A DNA stretch of 64,000 bases. Origin: Porticoccus sp041395745. Its GTDB lineage: Bacteria > Pseudomonadota > Gammaproteobacteria > Pseudomonadales > Porticoccaceae. Below, piece after piece: positions 18,623 to 27,735 of the stretch. Where the stretch lies: the NCBI GenBank assembly GCA_041395745.1, contig JAWKZV010000001.1, positions 806,001 to 870,000 of the forward strand, written 5' to 3'. Both the position numbers and the translations under genes were made by a program. The notes under the pieces were generated by a model. It was not told where the DNA came from and ran no database searches. It saw only the letters and a list, made by a program, of their open reading frames with translations. Position 1 is the stretch's first letter; every line of letters begins with the position of its first letter.

Positions 18623-18993
18623 TGCAATGGTTGATGGTGGCATTGGGTGGCGCCCTGGGAGCAATGGGGCGGTTTGGCGTCAATGCCCTGATATTTCCTG
18701 TGCTCGGTGGACGCTTCCCCATGGGGACACTGGTCGTGAACGTGGCGGGTTCTATCCTGATGGGCCTGTTTTATGTGCTGATTATCGAACGCGGAGTACT
18801 GCCTGGGGAGTTACGAAACCTGGTGATGGTAGGTTTTCTCGGCGCCTTCACCACCTTTTCCACGTTCTCGCTTGATACCCTTGCTTTGTGGCAAAATGGC
18901 CACCTCGCGCTGGCGGCCGCCTATGTCGCCCTGAACCTTGTACTGTGCCTGGCGGGAACGCTGGGTGCCATAATGTTGACCCGTTTGCTTTAG
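18622..18993 (+). CDS. crcB: fluoride efflux channel CrcB/Fluc
   Basis: Small dimeric membrane channel that exports fluoride. The 123 residues form four membrane helices and contain the family motifs GGALGAMGRFGVN, the pore asparagine in GTLVVNVAGS, and the Na+-binding/phenylalanine segment GFLGAFTTFSTFS near residue 75. The start ATG shares one base with the rarA stop, so there is no space for a fluoride riboswitch, which often precedes crcB elsewhere; expression probably follows rarA. serS begins 15 bases later. Confidence 0.95.
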   Translation: MQWLMVALGGALGAMGRFGVNALIFPVLGGRFPMGTLVVNVAGSILMGLFYVLIIERGVLPGELRNLVMVGFLGAFTTFSTFSLDTLALWQNGHLALAAAYVALNLVLCLAGTLGAIMLTRLL

Positions 18994-19008
18994 GATTTTC
19001 CCCACCCC

Positions 19009-20295
19009 ATGCTGGACCCCAAACTCGTTCGCTCCGAGCCGGAAGCCATTGCCGCCGCCCTTGCCATCAAGGGCTTTAAACTGGATATCACCAAGCTCAA
19101 CGAGCTGGAAGCAGCCCGCCGGGAGTTACAGGAGAAAGCCCAGTCCCTGCAGGCCGAACGCAACGCCTATGCAAAGTCCATGGGCAAAGCCATCGGTGAA
19201 GCCAAGGCAAAAGGAGAGGATGTCGAACCCCTCAAGGCCAAGGGCGAAGCGCTGAAAATCGCCTGCAACGAAGCCGAGAGCGCGCTGAACGAGGTTCAGG
19301 AGCAACTGGAAAGTTATCTCAGCGGCGTACCCAATACTCCCGACCCGGAAGTGCCAGCAGGTCAATCGGAAGACGAGAACGTCGAAATCCGTCGCTGGGG
19401 CGAAGCCCGAGTATTTAATTTCGAGGTTAAGGACCACGTGGACCTCGGAGCCAGTCTGGGTCTGCTGGACTTTGAAACCGCCACCAAGATCACCGGCTCC
19501 CGTTTTGCAGTGATGAAAGGCGACATCGCTCGCCTGCACCGGGCACTGATCCAGTTCATGCTCAATACCCACACCCAGGAGCATGGCTACCAGGAAATCA
19601 ATGTGCCCTATATGGTCAACAGCGATTCCCTGTTCGGCACTGGACAACTGCCGAAATTCGAGGAAGACCTGTTCAAGCTGACCGACGAGCGCAATTTCTA
19701 CCTGATTCCCACCGCCGAAGTACCGGTGACCAACGTATATCGGGATGAAATCATCGATGCCGACCAGTTACCGGTCAAATTCGCCTGTCATACCCCCTGC
19801 TTCCGCAGCGAGGCGGGCAGTTATGGCAAGGACACCCGCGGCATGATCCGCCAGCACCAGTTTGAAAAAGTGGAGCTGGTGCAATTCGTCAAACCGGAGA
19901 ATTCCACCGAAACGCTGGAACAGCTCACCAGCCACGCCGAAGCCATTCTCCAGAAGCTCGGCCTGCCGTACAGAACCATCATCCTCTGCGGTGGCGATCT
20001 GGGCTTTTCTTCCGCCCGCACCTACGACATTGAAGTCTGGCTGCCATCCCAGCAGCGCTACCGGGAAATATCCTCCTGCAGTAATTTCCGCGATTTCCAG
20101 GCCCGCCGTCTGAAGGCCCGCTGGCGCAACCCGGAAACCGGCAAGCCAGAGCTGCTGCATACCCTCAATGGTTCCGGTCTGGCAGTCGGCCGCACACTGT
20201 TGGCGGTGATGGAGAACTACCAGCAAGCCGACGGCAGCATCGCCGTTCCCGACGTACTGCAACCCTATATGGGCGGCCAGGTCAGCATTGGCTGA
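19009..20295 (+). CDS. serS: serine--tRNA ligase
   Basis: Class II synthetase that charges tRNA-Ser and tRNA-Sec. The 428 residues have an N-terminal antiparallel coiled coil (about 28-100) that grips the long variable arm, then the catalytic core: motif 2 around HTPCFRSEAGSYGKDTRGMIRQHQFEKVE and motif 3 around LNGSGLAVGRTLLAVMENYQ near residue 385, with GSRFAVMKGDIARL in between as expected. The length equals that of pseudomonad enzymes. It lies between crcB and cysG on the same strand, with gaps of 15 and 28 bases. Confidence 0.98.
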   Translation: MLDPKLVRSEPEAIAAALAIKGFKLDITKLNELEAARRELQEKAQSLQAERNAYAKSMGKAIGEAKAKGEDVEPLKAKGEALKIACNEAESALNEVQEQLESYLSGVPNTPDPEVPAGQSEDENVEIRRWGEARVFNFEVKDHVDLGASLGLLDFETATKITGSRFAVMKGDIARLHRALIQFMLNTHTQEHGYQEINVPYMVNSDSLFGTGQLPKFEEDLFKLTDERNFYLIPTAEVPVTNVYRDEIIDADQLPVKFACHTPCFRSEAGSYGKDTRGMIRQHQFEKVELVQFVKPENSTETLEQLTSHAEAILQKLGLPYRTIILCGGDLGFSSARTYDIEVWLPSQQRYREISSCSNFRDFQARRLKARWRNPETGKPELLHTLNGSGLAVGRTLLAVMENYQQADGSIAVPDVLQPYMGGQVSIG

Positions 20296-20323
20296 CCGTT
20301 AGTTTCTGAGCCAAACTCATTTT

Positions 20324-21706
20324 ATGGATCTGTTACCGCTGTTTCATAACCTCCGCGGCCGCCGTTGCGTGGTGGTTGGAGGAGGGGACGTTGCCCTGCG
20401 CAAGCTTCGCCAGCTGATTGATGCCGGTGCTGCTGTTGACGTCATTGCCCCCGATATCAACGCTGCCATCCGTGAGATGGCAGAAAAACATACCCTGCGC
20501 TACCAGCAACGACCCTTTGCCGTAGACGATATCACCGGCGCGGCTCTGGTAGTGGCTGCCACCAATGACCACTCCGTCAATGAGCAGGTCTCTCAACTGG
20601 CCCAAGCCGCTAATATTCCCGTCAATGTGGTGGATAGTCCGGAACTCTGTACCGTGGTATTTCCCTCTATCGTCGACCGCTCGCCGGTGCAGATCGCCAT
20701 CAGCAGTGGCGGCAATGCTCCCGTACTGGCCCGTATGCTGCGAACCCGACTGGAGGGACTCATTCCAGCCGGCTACGGCAAACTGGCGGCGCTGGCCGGC
20801 AAATATCGCAATAAGGTAAAGACCCGCATTGACAGCAGTTTGGCTCGCAAGGCGTTTTGGGAAGAGGTGTTCGAAGGAGATATCGCCGAATTCGTCTACT
20901 CCGAGCGATTGAAGGAGGCCGAGCAGCGCCTGGAGCAAAAACTCAAGGAGCAGCAAGACACTAATAAAGTCGGGGAAGTCTACCTGGTGGGCGGAGGTCC
21001 GGGAGATCCAGACCTGCTGACCTTTCGCGCCCTGCGCCTAATGCAGAAGGCCGATATCGTGCTCTACGACCGTCTTGTGTCCAAAGAAGTCATGGCGTTG
21101 GTGCGCCGGGACGCTGAACTGGTCTATGTGGGCAAAACTGCCGGCGACCACCCGGTAACCCAGGAAAACATCAACGAAAAACTGGCGGAATACGCGCTGC
21201 AAGGCAAGCGGGTATTGCGCCTCAAAGGCGGTGACCCTTTCATCTTCGGTCGCGGTGGCGAAGAGATTGCCCACCTCGCGGAGCGGGGGGTGCCATTCCA
21301 GGTTGTTCCCGGTATTACCGCCGCCTCCGGTTGCGCCAGCTACGCGGGTATCCCACTGACCCACCGGGATTACGCCCAATCAGTTCGTTTTATCACTGGC
21401 CATCTCAAGGATCACTCCCTGGATCTGAACTGGCAGGATCTGGTCGCACCAAACCAGACCCTGGTGTTCTACATGGGTCTCAGTGGTCTGGAGAGCATCT
21501 GCAAGGAGCTGATTGCCCGCGGCAAATCAGCTACCACCCCAGCCGCACTGGTTGAGAAGGGCGCCACTGCCCGCCAACGGGTGTTTATCGGCGATCTGAC
21601 AACACTTCCTGATATCGTGCGCAAGGCAGAGGCGAAAGCTCCGACCTTGATCATCGTCGGCGATGTGGTCAAACTCCACGACCAACTGGCCTGGTTTAAA
21701 GGCTAA
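20324..21706 (+). CDS. cysG: siroheme synthase (fused dehydrogenase/ferrochelatase and SUMT)
   Basis: Trifunctional enzyme that makes siroheme for sulfite and nitrite reductase from uroporphyrinogen III. Residues 1-210 form the precorrin-2 dehydrogenase/ferrochelatase part (NAD site VVGGGDVALRK near residue 18; SSGGNAPVLARMLR near residue 127). Residues 215-460 are the SAM-dependent methyltransferase (VYLVGGGPGDPDLLT, LKGGDPFIFGRGGEE, FQVVPGITAASGCASYAGIPLTHR in order). The full E. coli-type fusion is intact. It follows serS by 28 bases and precedes gorA by 23; no cys or nir genes adjoin it. Confidence 0.97.
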   Translation: MDLLPLFHNLRGRRCVVVGGGDVALRKLRQLIDAGAAVDVIAPDINAAIREMAEKHTLRYQQRPFAVDDITGAALVVAATNDHSVNEQVSQLAQAANIPVNVVDSPELCTVVFPSIVDRSPVQIAISSGGNAPVLARMLRTRLEGLIPAGYGKLAALAGKYRNKVKTRIDSSLARKAFWEEVFEGDIAEFVYSERLKEAEQRLEQKLKEQQDTNKVGEVYLVGGGPGDPDLLTFRALRLMQKADIVLYDRLVSKEVMALVRRDAELVYVGKTAGDHPVTQENINEKLAEYALQGKRVLRLKGGDPFIFGRGGEEIAHLAERGVPFQVVPGITAASGCASYAGIPLTHRDYAQSVRFITGHLKDHSLDLNWQDLVAPNQTLVFYMGLSGLESICKELIARGKSATTPAALVEKGATARQRVFIGDLTTLPDIVRKAEAKAPTLIIVGDVVKLHDQLAWFKG

Positions 21707-21729
21707 TTGTCGATACAAGGAGAATATCC

Positions 21730-23082
21730 ATGGCCGACTTCGATGTTGACCTGTTTGTTATTGGCGCTGGTTCCGGCGGCGTAAGAACAGCCCGCATGTG
21801 CGCTCAACAGGGTCTGCGGGTGGTGGTGGCGGAGTCCCAGTACCTGGGCGGAACCTGTGTCAATGTCGGCTGCGTGCCGAAAAAACTGTTTGTCTACGCC
21901 TCTTCCTTTGCTGACGAGTTTCGTACAGCCAAGGGGTTTGGCTGGCATCTCGGGGAAGCCAGCTTCGACTGGCCGACACTGCGGGACAACAAGAACCGGG
22001 AAATAGCTCGCCTCAATGGCATCTACGGCAACCTGCTGGACAAGGCCGGGGTTGAGCTGGTCACCGGCTGGGCGAAAATCCTCGGCCCTCACCAAGTGGA
22101 AGTGGAAGGGCGTGTCTTTCACTGCGACAAGATACTGATCGCCACAGGCGGGACTCCCTTTGTCCCGAATTTCCCCGGCAGTGAACACGTCATTACCTCT
22201 AATGAAGCGTTCTATCTCGACAAGCTCCCAGAGCGGATTGTGGTTGTCGGCGGTGGCTATATTGCCGTCGAGTTCGCCGGCATTTTCAATGGCTTGGGAG
22301 TGGAAACTCATCTGCTGTATCGCGGACCCCTGTTCCTGCGGGGCTTTGATCGCGACGTGCGAGAAACCCTGAAAGAAGAGCTTGAAAAACAGGGCATTAG
22401 ACTGCACTTTTCAACCGATATCGAGAACCTGGAAGCGACAGGCGAAGGCTACCTCGCCACCTTTAATAATGGAGAAATACTAGAGACGGGACTGGTAATG
22501 TACGCCACTGGTCGCCGCCCAAAAATCGACAACCTGGGATTGGAAAATACCGAAGTACAAACCAGGGAGAACGGCTCCATTGTGGTCGATGATTACTTCC
22601 AGACAGCCGAGCCATCAATCTACGCCATTGGCGATGTCATTGGACGCGTCGAGCTAACCCCCGTGGCCATCGCCGAGGGCATGGCTCTCACCAAAACCCT
22701 TACCACCGGCACGCCCACCGCCGTCGATTACAGCAATATTCCCACAGCCGTATTCAGCCAACCCAACAGCGCCTCGGTGGGATTGACTGAAGAACAGGCC
22801 CGGGAACAACACGGCGAAGACCTGCGCATTTACCGCAGCCGCTTCCGGGCCATGAAAGAGACCCTCGGCGGGGGAGACGGCAAGGTGTTCATGAAACTGA
22901 TTGTTCAGGACAGCAACGATCGGGTTATCGGCTGTCACATGGTAGGCGAGGGCGCCGGAGAAATTGTCCAGGGACTTGCCGTTGCCATGAAGGCAGGGGC
23001 AACCAAGGCAGATTTTGATGCCACCATCGGCATCCACCCCACGGCCGCAGAAGAATTTGTCACCATGCGTGAACCCTCCTGA
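21730..23082 (+). CDS. gorA: glutathione-disulfide reductase
   Basis: NADPH-dependent flavoenzyme that keeps glutathione reduced. The 450 residues show the FAD motif GAGSGGVRTARM near residue 13, the redox disulfide in GGTCVNVGCVPKK near residue 40, the NADPH motif VVGGGYIAVEFAGI near residue 176, YAIGDVIGR near residue 300, and the C-terminal HPTAAEEFVTM active-site histidine. AGGAG lies seven bases before the ATG. It ends at a strong hairpin terminator and converges on a TetR gene. Confidence 0.97.
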   Translation: MADFDVDLFVIGAGSGGVRTARMCAQQGLRVVVAESQYLGGTCVNVGCVPKKLFVYASSFADEFRTAKGFGWHLGEASFDWPTLRDNKNREIARLNGIYGNLLDKAGVELVTGWAKILGPHQVEVEGRVFHCDKILIATGGTPFVPNFPGSEHVITSNEAFYLDKLPERIVVVGGGYIAVEFAGIFNGLGVETHLLYRGPLFLRGFDRDVRETLKEELEKQGIRLHFSTDIENLEATGEGYLATFNNGEILETGLVMYATGRRPKIDNLGLENTEVQTRENGSIVVDDYFQTAEPSIYAIGDVIGRVELTPVAIAEGMALTKTLTTGTPTAVDYSNIPTAVFSQPNSASVGLTEEQAREQHGEDLRIYRSRFRAMKETLGGGDGKVFMKLIVQDSNDRVIGCHMVGEGAGEIVQGLAVAMKAGATKADFDATIGIHPTAAEEFVTMREPS

Positions 23083-23090
23083 TCGCTGCT

Positions 23091-23123
23091 CACCGGGAAC
23101 GGCTAGAAAGCCTCCCGGTGTTT
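23091..23123 (+). terminator. intrinsic terminator after gorA
   Basis: Outer arms CACCGGGA (23091-23098) and TCCCGGTG (23113-23120) plus inner arms GGCT and AGCC around an AGAA loop form a 12-bp stem with a two-base bulge, followed by a short T-rich stretch. It overlaps the stop codon of the convergent TetR gene, so it mainly ends gorA transcription. Confidence 0.75.
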
Positions 23124-23744
23124 ATTGAGCAGGGAGTATACGAGGAACTTCAGGTCCGCTAGGCTCTGGCGGGCGGGGGAAGCGGATTGGTTCACCGCCA
23201 TCAGCAATAGCGCATGGGTCAACTCTAGGAACACCTTGCCCAGACGATTCAATTCTCCCTTGTCGGCAGAAATCTCCATGCGCTGGAACAGGCGCGACAT
23301 CTGTCCGAGTACCAGATTGTCATGCTCCTCATCGAGCTTGCGCAGTTCCGGCACTGCCCATAAAGCCTGGACCAGCGGTAGCAACCCGCGCTGGTTGCGG
23401 TAAACCTCCGCCAGACGCTCGATCGCCCGGTCCACCACAACTTTGACTGACAGATTTTCCACCTCCCAACTTGCGATATCCTGAAGCGCGGCCGACATTT
23501 CCTCCAGCCAGGACACTCCCAAGGCGTGCAAAATCGCCTGCTTGTTAGGGTAGTAGTGATAGAGAGTCCCGACAGAAATGCCCAATTCCTTTGCCACCAG
23601 GATTGTGGTCAGGTCATCGAAACCTACTCTCTCCAACAGTGCCGCCGTGGTATCCAATATCTGCTGACGACGCTCAAGTGAGCGTTGCTGGGCTGGACGA
23701 TTGCGGGGACTGAGAGGTTTTTGCGATTGTCGCACCTGGTTCAT
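23103..23744 (-). CDS. TetR/AcrR family transcriptional regulator
   Basis: One-component DNA-binding regulator of 213 residues. The N-terminal helix-turn-helix lies at residues 25-75 (ILDTTAALLERVGF, then LVAKELGISVGTLYHYYPNKQAIL); the rest is the helical ligand and dimer domain, which is not specific enough to name a ligand. A strong AGGAG site lies six bases before the ATG. It is nine bases downstream of the flavin oxidase gene on the same strand and next to a divergent glutamate-amine ligase gene, so it probably controls this polyamine/amine cluster, in place of the PuuR found in E. coli. That role is inferred from context. Confidence 0.85.
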   Translation of the reverse strand: MNQVRQSQKPLSPRNRPAQQRSLERRQQILDTTAALLERVGFDDLTTILVAKELGISVGTLYHYYPNKQAILHALGVSWLEEMSAALQDIASWEVENLSVKVVVDRAIERLAEVYRNQRGLLPLVQALWAVPELRKLDEEHDNLVLGQMSRLFQRMEISADKGELNRLGKVFLELTHALLLMAVNQSASPARQSLADLKFLVYSLLNKHREAF

Positions 23745-23753
23745 CGTGTTCTC

Positions 23754-25055
23754 CTAGAACCTGTCCAGCGTGGAGTAATAGAGCATGCCGGCGACCATCG
23801 CGGGCCAACGTAACAGAGTGCCACCGGGAAACCTCCTGACAGGCAGATGCGTAAAAAGATCGAAGCGCCGACTGTCGCCAGCCAGGGCTTCAGCTATGGC
23901 TTTGCCCACATAGGTTGCAGTGGGGATGCCATGCCCGGAATAACCTTGCGCGTAATAGACATCACTATTTAACTGGCCGACATGGGGCATGCGATCCATC
24001 GTGATGGAAAGGGTGCCACCCCAGGCGTAGTCAATAGCCACATCAGATAGCTGCGGGTAAATACCGACGATCCGCTTCTTTACGATCGGCGCGATATTTC
24101 GCGGCAGGGTAGAGCGATAGCTTTCTCCTCCGCCAAAAATGAGGCGGTTATCGTCACTCATGCGCCAGTAATTGATGACAAAGCGGCTATCCTGAACACC
24201 CAGGCGATCCTTGACCAGCATTCCTGCCAGTTCTGCTGACAACGGCTCGGTTGCCACCATGAAATTATTGATCGGCATCATGAAGCCGGAAATTCGCGGT
24301 TCCAGTCCACCCAGGTAGCCATTGCAGGCCAGCACCAGCTTCCTGGCGGTAACACGCCCACCATCTGCGAGGTCGACCACAAGATTGCTCCCAGACGGCT
24401 GATACCTCAGGACGGGGCTGTTCTCGACCAGCAGCGCACCGGCCTTCTGTGCTGCATTCGCCAATCCCAGGGCAAAATTGAGGGGATGCAGGTGCATGGA
24501 GTGCTGATCATATAAGCCGCCGTGAAATACCGTAGAGCTCAGTCGATCCATTACTTCGCTTCGATCGAGGACATGAGCTCCCTGATAGCCATAACGATTC
24601 CTTAGAAAGGCGGCCTCCTCGCGATAGTGGTGCAGATGGCGATGACGGTGAGCCACATGAAGGATGCCTTTTTGCAGGTCGCAACTGATACTGTGGCGCT
24701 CGACCAGTTCTGCTACCAATCCCACAGCCTCCAGCCCAGCACTCCATAAACGTCCGGAGCAATCACGTCCGACGAGTTTTTCCAGATCCTGCTGACTGCG
24801 TCGCTGACCGACACCTACGTGCCCACCATTCCGTCCAGATGCCCCCCAACCAATACGATGCGCCTCAAGCAGGGCCACCGAGCATCCGGATTGGGCGAGA
24901 TGCAGAGCACAGGACAGTCCCGTATACCCGCCACCAACGATACAGACATCCACCATTAGATCTTCGGGCAGAGCAGGGCACACAACTTCATGGCGACGAC
25001 TCGCCGCGTAGTAAGACGCCGGATACTCACTGTTTGGGGTGTAGTAAGCACTCAT
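23754..25055 (-). CDS. puuB: FAD-dependent oxidoreductase, gamma-glutamylputrescine oxidase-like
   Basis: Probable DAO-fold flavoprotein that oxidises a gamma-glutamylated amine to the aldehyde, releasing ammonia and H2O2, as PuuB does with gamma-glutamylputrescine. The FAD dinucleotide motif VDVCIVGGGYTGLSCALHLA is near residue 35, followed by GWGASGRNGGHVG, and the C-terminal flavin motif is YYAQGYSGHGIPTATYVGKA. ATG 25055 gives 433 residues and starts at MSAYYTPNSEYPASYY, typical of PuuB relatives; a TTG five codons earlier is less likely. It is divergent from a PuuA-type ligase. The exact amine is not readable from sequence. Confidence 0.82.
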   Translation of the reverse strand: MSAYYTPNSEYPASYYAASRRHEVVCPALPEDLMVDVCIVGGGYTGLSCALHLAQSGCSVALLEAHRIGWGASGRNGGHVGVGQRRSQQDLEKLVGRDCSGRLWSAGLEAVGLVAELVERHSISCDLQKGILHVAHRHRHLHHYREEAAFLRNRYGYQGAHVLDRSEVMDRLSSTVFHGGLYDQHSMHLHPLNFALGLANAAQKAGALLVENSPVLRYQPSGSNLVVDLADGGRVTARKLVLACNGYLGGLEPRISGFMMPINNFMVATEPLSAELAGMLVKDRLGVQDSRFVINYWRMSDDNRLIFGGGESYRSTLPRNIAPIVKKRIVGIYPQLSDVAIDYAWGGTLSITMDRMPHVGQLNSDVYYAQGYSGHGIPTATYVGKAIAEALAGDSRRFDLFTHLPVRRFPGGTLLRWPAMVAGMLYYSTLDRF

Positions 25056-25151
25056 TTTTGGATGCACCAAAAATCGAATAATCAGTCAAATTAAATTGAA
25101 TAATAATTCGGTATAAACTAAGATGCAATGAAATCGCAATGAGGCTTCTTT
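25056..25151. promoter_or_regulatory. divergent control region between puuB-like and puuA-like genes
   Basis: A 96-base AT-rich region serving two divergent starts. The motif GAATAAT occurs twice (about 25076 and 25099), and GAATAATAATTC around 25099-25110 has GAAT/ATTC arms. This is where the neighbouring TetR protein would be expected to bind. No clear -35/-10 pair was assigned; the operator is a suggestion only. Confidence 0.35.
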
Positions 25152-26498
25152 ATGCAGATGCAGGCGCAACAGGAATTGGCCGCATGGTTGAAGGCCAACA
25201 ACATCAGCGAAGTGGAGTGTCTTGTTCCGGACATGACAGGGTCTGCCCGAGGCAAATTTATCCCCGCAAACAAGTTCTTGAAGGAAGAGAGCCGCCTGCC
25301 TGAAAGCATTCTCGTGCAAACGGTGACCGGGGATTTCAGCAGTCGGTTCTGGGGCGTATACAGCTCAAGTGACGGCGATATGATTCTGGAACCGGATCTG
25401 ACCGCCGTGCGCAAAGTTCCCTGGGCCAACGAGCCGACCGCCCAAATCATTCACAACTGCTATGACAAGGAGGGCAACCCGCACCCCCTGTCGACACGCA
25501 ATGCCCTGAAGAAGGTGCTGGCACTTTATGAGAAAGAGGGCTGGCATCCTGTTGTTGCGCCCGAAGTCGAGTTTTATCTGATCGAGCGCAATCTCGATCC
25601 TGACGTGGAACTGAGGCCCCCAATGGGGCGTTCGGGAAGGCCTGAAACCGCGCGCCAGTCCTACAGCATTGATGCCGCCAACGAATTCGAGCCCTTCGTT
25701 GAAGACATGTACAACTACTGCAACATCATGGAGCTCGACGTCGACACGTTGATCCACGAATCAGGCCCGGCCCAACTGGAAATCAACTTCCTCCACGGCG
25801 ATGCGCTGAATCTGGCCGACCAGGTCTTTATCTTCAAGCGCACGGTCCGCGAAGTGGCCATGAAGCACAATATCTATGCCACTTTCATGGCCAAACCTAT
25901 GAAAAATGAACCGGGCAGTGCGCTTCATCTTCACCAGAGCATCAACGACAGCAACGGTAACAATATCTTCTCGACGCCTAACGGCGAGGAAAGTGATTAT
26001 TTTCGCTGGTATATCGGCGGCCTACAGAAGTACTCCTATAGCGCCATTTCCTTTTTCGCTCCCAACGTGAACTCCTATCGCCGTTTCACCAAGGACGTTT
26101 CCGCGCCGATCAACCTCTGCTGGGGCTACGACAACAGGACTGCCGGACTTCGGGTTCCTGATTGCGTGCCTTCATCAAGACGTATCGAAAACCGCTTTCC
26201 CGGTGCTGATGTGAACCCGTACCTTGCCGTTGCCGCCTCACTGGCCTGCGGGTATCTGGGGATCAAAAACCGGATTGAGCCATCACCGGCACATCCCGGT
26301 AATGCCTACGATGAAGAACTCAGCCTGCCGCGCAGCCTCGAAGAGGGCATCCGCGCTCTGGATGAATGTGATGAGATCAAGGACATCTTTGGCGAGCTGT
26401 TTGTCATGGCCTACACAGATGTAAAGCTGGAGGAGTTTGAAGCGTTCATCCGTGTGATTAGCTCATGGGAGCGAGAATACCTGCTGCTATCCGTATGA
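25152..26498 (+). CDS. puuA: glutamine synthetase family ligase, gamma-glutamylputrescine synthetase-like
   Basis: ATP-dependent ligase of the glutamine synthetase fold that probably joins glutamate to putrescine or another amine. The 448 residues show the metal/ATP motifs APEVEFYLIE near residue 139, GSALHLHQS near residue 256, SYRRF near residue 312 and NRTAGLRVP near residue 330. The usual GlnA adenylylation-site region is absent and the N-terminus (VECLVPDMTGSARGKFIP) is of PuuA/SpuB type. The divergent oxidase strongly supports a gamma-glutamylation route. The ribosome site is weak. The amine substrate is inferred, not seen. Confidence 0.85.
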   Translation: MQMQAQQELAAWLKANNISEVECLVPDMTGSARGKFIPANKFLKEESRLPESILVQTVTGDFSSRFWGVYSSSDGDMILEPDLTAVRKVPWANEPTAQIIHNCYDKEGNPHPLSTRNALKKVLALYEKEGWHPVVAPEVEFYLIERNLDPDVELRPPMGRSGRPETARQSYSIDAANEFEPFVEDMYNYCNIMELDVDTLIHESGPAQLEINFLHGDALNLADQVFIFKRTVREVAMKHNIYATFMAKPMKNEPGSALHLHQSINDSNGNNIFSTPNGEESDYFRWYIGGLQKYSYSAISFFAPNVNSYRRFTKDVSAPINLCWGYDNRTAGLRVPDCVPSSRRIENRFPGADVNPYLAVAASLACGYLGIKNRIEPSPAHPGNAYDEELSLPRSLEEGIRALDECDEIKDIFGELFVMAYTDVKLEEFEAFIRVISSWEREYLLLSV

Positions 26499-26585
26499 CA
26501 ATCGACATCGGATAATCTTATTATCTCTCTGTTTATAATAATTTTTTGTTTCTCTATTTTTGTCTTCTTGTTTTTTGGCGGCACT

Positions 26586-26624
26586 ATTCCATCAAGTGCG
26601 ATTCATTGTTCTGCATCATGGAAT
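26586..26624. promoter_or_regulatory. inverted repeat upstream of the aldolase gene
   Basis: Arms ATTCCAT (26586-26592) and ATGGAAT (26618-26624) are separated by 25 bases in the 186-base gap before the aldolase. The preceding stretch (26505-26575) is very T-rich and may contain the promoter. The spacing is wide for one dimer site, so this could be two half-operators or chance. Confidence 0.3.
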
Positions 26625-26684
26625 AATGCTTTTTTACCAACTAGCCTAAACTGAAAAGGTAGTGGTGCAAGAGGGCACGCCACC

Positions 26685-27698
26685 ATGTCGCAAGAAATGC
26701 AAGACACGATTGAATCTCTGGTTGATGGCCAGCGGGGCATACTCGCCGCGGATGAAAGTGCTGGCACAATAGCCAAGCGTTTTGCTGCTGTTGGTGTCGA
26801 ATCCACGGAAGAAAACCGTCGCGCCTATAGGAGTCTGTTGCTGGCCACCCCTCAGCTCGGCGAATACATCTCGGGCGTTATTCTTTTCGAGGAAACCCTG
26901 GCCCAGACCGATAGTGCGGGGACAACACTTCCTGCTCTTGCCCATGAACGGGGAATCGTTCCCGGCATCAAAGTGGACAAGGGAAAGGGGCCGTTACCCG
27001 GTGCGCCTGGCGACATGATTACTTATGGCCTGGATGGTTTGGCAGAGCGGCTTGCAATCTACAAGGGGCAGGGTGCCCGCTTTGCAAAATGGCGAGAGGT
27101 TTATCCCATCTCCCACCATAACCCAACAACATTAGGATTAACCGCAAATGCTGAGATGCTGGCCCGATATGCAGCCATATGCCAATCGGCAGGTATCGTG
27201 CCTATCGTCGAGCCAGAGGTCTTAATCGAGGGCGACCACAGTATCGAACGTAGTGCTGCGATCAATGAGCGGGTCTGGCATTCGGTCTTTCACGCTCTTT
27301 ACCAACATGGTGTACAACTCGAATACATTCTGCTCAAACCCAGTATGGTCACACCCGGCAAATCAACCACCAGAGCACCGGCAGAACAGGTGGCAGAATT
27401 GACAATCAAAACCCTGCGCCGAACTGTTCCGGCAGCAGTTCCCAGCATCAACTTTCTGTCTGGGGGACAAACACCGGAGGAGGCGACGGAAAACCTTAAT
27501 GCCATCAACCTGTTGGCAGGAAATTCACCATGGCAACTCAGTTTCTCTTTCGCCCGCGCGCTTCAGGAACCTGCGCTCAAAGCCTGGGGTGGCAACACTG
27601 ACAATGATGAAGCGGCCCAGAAAGTATTTCACAAGCGCGCCAGATTGAATCACCTGGCCATGCTTGGAAAATATACGTCCAGCATGGAAAAAAACTGA
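26685..27698 (+). CDS. class I fructose-bisphosphate aldolase (animal/plant-type fold)
   Basis: Schiff-base aldolase interconverting fructose-1,6-bisphosphate with two triose phosphates. The 337 residues follow the eukaryote-like class I family: GILAADESAGTIAKRF near residue 18, ISGVILFEETL near residue 60, KVDKGKGPLPG near residue 90, ARFAKWREVYPI near residue 125, EPEVLIEGDH near residue 176 and the Schiff-base lysine in YILLKPSMVTPG near residue 215. It is not the DhnA/FbaB type. Gammaproteobacteria more often rely on zinc-dependent class II aldolase, so this may be an additional or acquired enzyme. The C-terminal tyrosine of vertebrate aldolases is missing. A small helical protein gene follows after 37 bases. 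Confidence 0.93.
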   Translation: MSQEMQDTIESLVDGQRGILAADESAGTIAKRFAAVGVESTEENRRAYRSLLLATPQLGEYISGVILFEETLAQTDSAGTTLPALAHERGIVPGIKVDKGKGPLPGAPGDMITYGLDGLAERLAIYKGQGARFAKWREVYPISHHNPTTLGLTANAEMLARYAAICQSAGIVPIVEPEVLIEGDHSIERSAAINERVWHSVFHALYQHGVQLEYILLKPSMVTPGKSTTRAPAEQVAELTIKTLRRTVPAAVPSINFLSGGQTPEEATENLNAINLLAGNSPWQLSFSFARALQEPALKAWGGNTDNDEAAQKVFHKRARLNHLAMLGKYTSSMEKN

Positions 27699-27735
27699 AA
27701 TACGGAATACAACCAATTGAAATAAAAGGATAGAA

